The notes beneath the pieces are model-generated. The model was not told where the DNA came from. It searched no databases and saw nothing but the letters and a program-made list of their open reading frames with translations. This document shows, in pieces, positions 62,468-64,000 of a stretch of 64,000 nucleotides of DNA. Numbering within the stretch: position 1 is the first letter of the stretch; every line of letters starts with the position of its first letter. Both the position numbers and the translations under genes were made by a program. The stretch is taken from the NCBI GenBank assembly GCA_963794995.1, contig CAWCFV010000002.1, positions 1,426,001 through 1,490,000 of the forward strand, read 5' to 3'. The DNA is from CAWCFV01 sp963794995. Its GTDB lineage: Bacteria; Actinomycetota; Actinomycetes; JACCUZ01.

Positions 62468-62992
62468 TCAGCCCACGAACTGGAGGTCGGAGACGAGCCA
62501 CCGGTCGCCGCTGCGGACCAGGTCGAGCTGCATGCGGTAGTGCCTCTTCTGCGGGTCGGGGTCGGCGGAGTTGGTGACGGTGCTGTCGGCGACGACCAGC
62601 ACCCGCGCGGAGTCGTCGTCGGAGCTCACGATGCCGGCCTCGAGGACCTCGCCCCTGCTCACGGCCTGGTTCTCGGTGACGAGCGTCGACAGGTCGCTCG
62701 TCCCCTGCTCGAACTGCTTGCGGAAGTCGCCGGTGGCCCCGTCGAGGACCCGGCCGAGGTCACGGTCGAGCTCCTGGTAGTCGAGGGTCGTGAAGTTCAC
62801 CGCGTGCTGGCGGGCGTCGTCGAGGATGCGGGCGCGCTGGTCGTCCCGGCCGGCCGCGTCGGACAGCTGCGCGAGCGAGGTCGCGGACAGGGCCGCGGCG
62901 GCGACCGCGACGAGGACGAGCAGCCCCAGCAGCCACGGGCGGGCGGTCAGCGTCCGCGGCGTCCGCGCCGGCGCGGGGGCGGGGGACGTCAT
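62468..62992 (-). CDS. Mce-associated membrane protein
   Basis: 174 residues from an ATG that overlaps the mce stop by 4 bp. One membrane helix (20-40), then a Mas-type domain (ARQHAVNFTTLDYQELDRDL ... ADSTVTNSADPDPQKRHYRM ... GDRWLVSDLQFVG). Paralogous to its downstream neighbour; both probably work with the Mce proteins. Confidence 0.82.
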   Translation of the reverse strand: MTSPAPAPARTPRTLTARPWLLGLLVLVAVAAAALSATSLAQLSDAAGRDDQRARILDDARQHAVNFTTLDYQELDRDLGRVLDGATGDFRKQFEQGTSDLSTLVTENQAVSRGEVLEAGIVSSDDDSARVLVVADSTVTNSADPDPQKRHYRMQLDLVRSGDRWLVSDLQFVG

Positions 62993-64000
62993 CGACTCAT
63001 CGGTCCGAGCAGCAGCCACGTCCATGAGTCCTTCCCCAGCGCCTGCGTCGGCCCGCCGGTCCTGCCGAGCACCAGCGGCGAGCCGTCGGCGCCGTACGCG
63101 AGCCCGCTGGTGGCGTCGTACCCGGTCAGGTAGGAGGGCGAAACGGCCCCCGGCGAATGATCCGGGTCGTCCTGGTACGTCCCCCCGGGGACGGCGCGCG
63201 CGGCCCCGCGGGAGGGTGCCGGCGCGTTCTGGGCGCCGCGCACCGACGACTTGTTGCCCCGGGGCAGCGTGCAGCGGGCGCTGGTGTTGGCCGGGACGTC
63301 CGAGGTCGCCTGCGGCAGCCGCTGCCGGGTGCCCTCGTAGCCGCGGGTGCACACGGGTGGGTCCGAGGCGTTGAGCACCAGGCCGAAGTGCGAGGTGCCG
63401 TCGCCCGGGACGACCGTGTACCCGCCCGCCACGTTGTCGGGGTAGGTCACGAGGACCTGCTCGAGCCCGTCGAGACGGGCCACCGTGACCTGGCCGCTGG
63501 TCAGCAGGTTGGCCAGCAGCGCGGAGATGGCGGCGCTGTTCGTCCGGATCAGCGTCTCGAGCTCCTCGGACGCGACGACCCCGTTGTCGAACACCTTGCG
63601 CAGGTCACCGTCGCTCTCGCGCAGGGTCTGGCTCAGGGCGGCGAGGTCGGTCGAGAAGCTCTTGATCGCCGAGCCGGACTCCCGCTGGGTCCCCAGCACG
63701 GTCTTGCCGTCACGGATCAGCCGGATCGTCGGATCGAGGTTGTCCGTCGCGGCACGGGTCAGCGCGTCACCGGAGTCCAGCAGGCGCTGGAGGTCAGGAC
63801 CGGTCCCCTCGAACGCGGTCCCCAGCTCGTCGATGACGGTGACCAGGTCCTCCTTGTCGACCGAGTTGACCAGACGGTCGAGGTTGAGCAGCAGCGTCTC
63901 GGTCGGCAGGGGGGTGCGGTTGTCCGGACCGGCGACCTTGTCCCCGTCGGCGAGGAACGGCCCACCGGTGGTCCGCGGCTGCAGGTCGACGTACTGCTCC
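62989..64000 (-). CDS. MCE-family protein, 5' part outside the window
   Basis: 336 residues of the C-terminal part are visible. The first visible residues (EQYVDLQPRTTGGPFLADGD ... NRTPLPTETLLLNLDRLVNS) are the end of an MCE domain; a long helical region follows (TDLAALSQTLRESDGDLRKV), then a Pro/Ser-rich tail. Position as the last mce gene before two Mas genes suggests an MceF-type member of a lipid or sterol import system. Which operon copy is unknown. Confidence 0.85.
   Translation of the reverse strand, partial: EQYVDLQPRTTGGPFLADGDKVAGPDNRTPLPTETLLLNLDRLVNSVDKEDLVTVIDELGTAFEGTGPDLQRLLDSGDALTRAATDNLDPTIRLIRDGKTVLGTQRESGSAIKSFSTDLAALSQTLRESDGDLRKVFDNGVVASEELETLIRTNSAAISALLANLLTSGQVTVARLDGLEQVLVTYPDNVAGGYTVVPGDGTSHFGLVLNASDPPVCTRGYEGTRQRLPQATSDVPANTSARCTLPRGNKSSVRGAQNAPAPSRGAARAVPGGTYQDDPDHSPGAVSPSYLTGYDATSGLAYGADGSPLVLGRTGGPTQALGKDSWTWLLLGPMSR

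Overview
The window is a very GC-rich actinobacterial housekeeping locus, almost all of it transcribed from the minus strand. The identification rests on actinobacterium-specific content: a BldM-type regulator, a groES operon with a His-tailed GroEL1, TTG-initiated rpoB, C-terminally extended bL17 and uS3, mce genes, and an Nnr-alr-TsaE-TsaB-RimI-TsaD block. BldM points to a differentiating lineage (streptomycete, Kineosporiales or Frankiales-like); I cannot name a genus. I saw no rRNA, tRNA, CRISPR array, insertion sequence or prophage.

Layout, in the direction of minus-strand transcription (high to low coordinates): the end of an mce operon and two Mce-associated membrane proteins (64.0-61.8 kb); rpoB-rpoC (61.5-54.0); the str operon rpsL-rpsG-fusA-tuf (53.6-49.2); the S10 and spc ribosomal protein operons with secY, adk, map and a DUF1707 gene (48.9-35.6); infA-rpmJ-rpsM-rpsK-rpsD-rpoA-rplQ-truA and a small kinase (35.4-29.9); an ABC-F ATPase with a divergent GNAT gene; a secreted GH13 amylase; rplM-rpsI-glmM (23.9-21.5); coaA (plus strand) divergent from glmS; a PhoX-like protein; acpS-nnr-alr-hydrolase-UDG-tsaE-tsaB-rimI-ATP-grasp-tsaD; a cation antiporter; a methyltransferase (plus strand) divergent from a GAF-GGDEF diguanylate cyclase; groES-groEL under two CIRCE operators; a B12-domain MerR regulator; a TPR-like protein; bldM; and the start of a probable sigma factor.

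The genes work together as the transcription, translation and cell-envelope precursor core: RNA polymerase, ribosome, protein export (SecY), N-terminal maturation (Map), t6A tRNA modification (TsaB/D/E), amino-sugar supply (GlmS, GlmM), D-alanine (Alr), CoA and acyl-carrier activation (CoaA, AcpS), with heat-shock chaperonins and a developmental regulator at one end.

I found no convincing new multi-gene system. The most useful observations are: four apparent single-base insertions within about 0.8 kb that break glmS and coaA; a likely frame problem at the start of rplE; several large intergenic inverted repeats (tsaE-tsaB, rplO-secY, groES-groEL); short tandem repeats, two of them with 11-bp period, one just upstream of the str promoter; a MerR/B12 protein that keeps the W-x9-EH photoreceptor motif but has an altered cobalamin-histidine motif; and mce genes directly upstream of rpoB.
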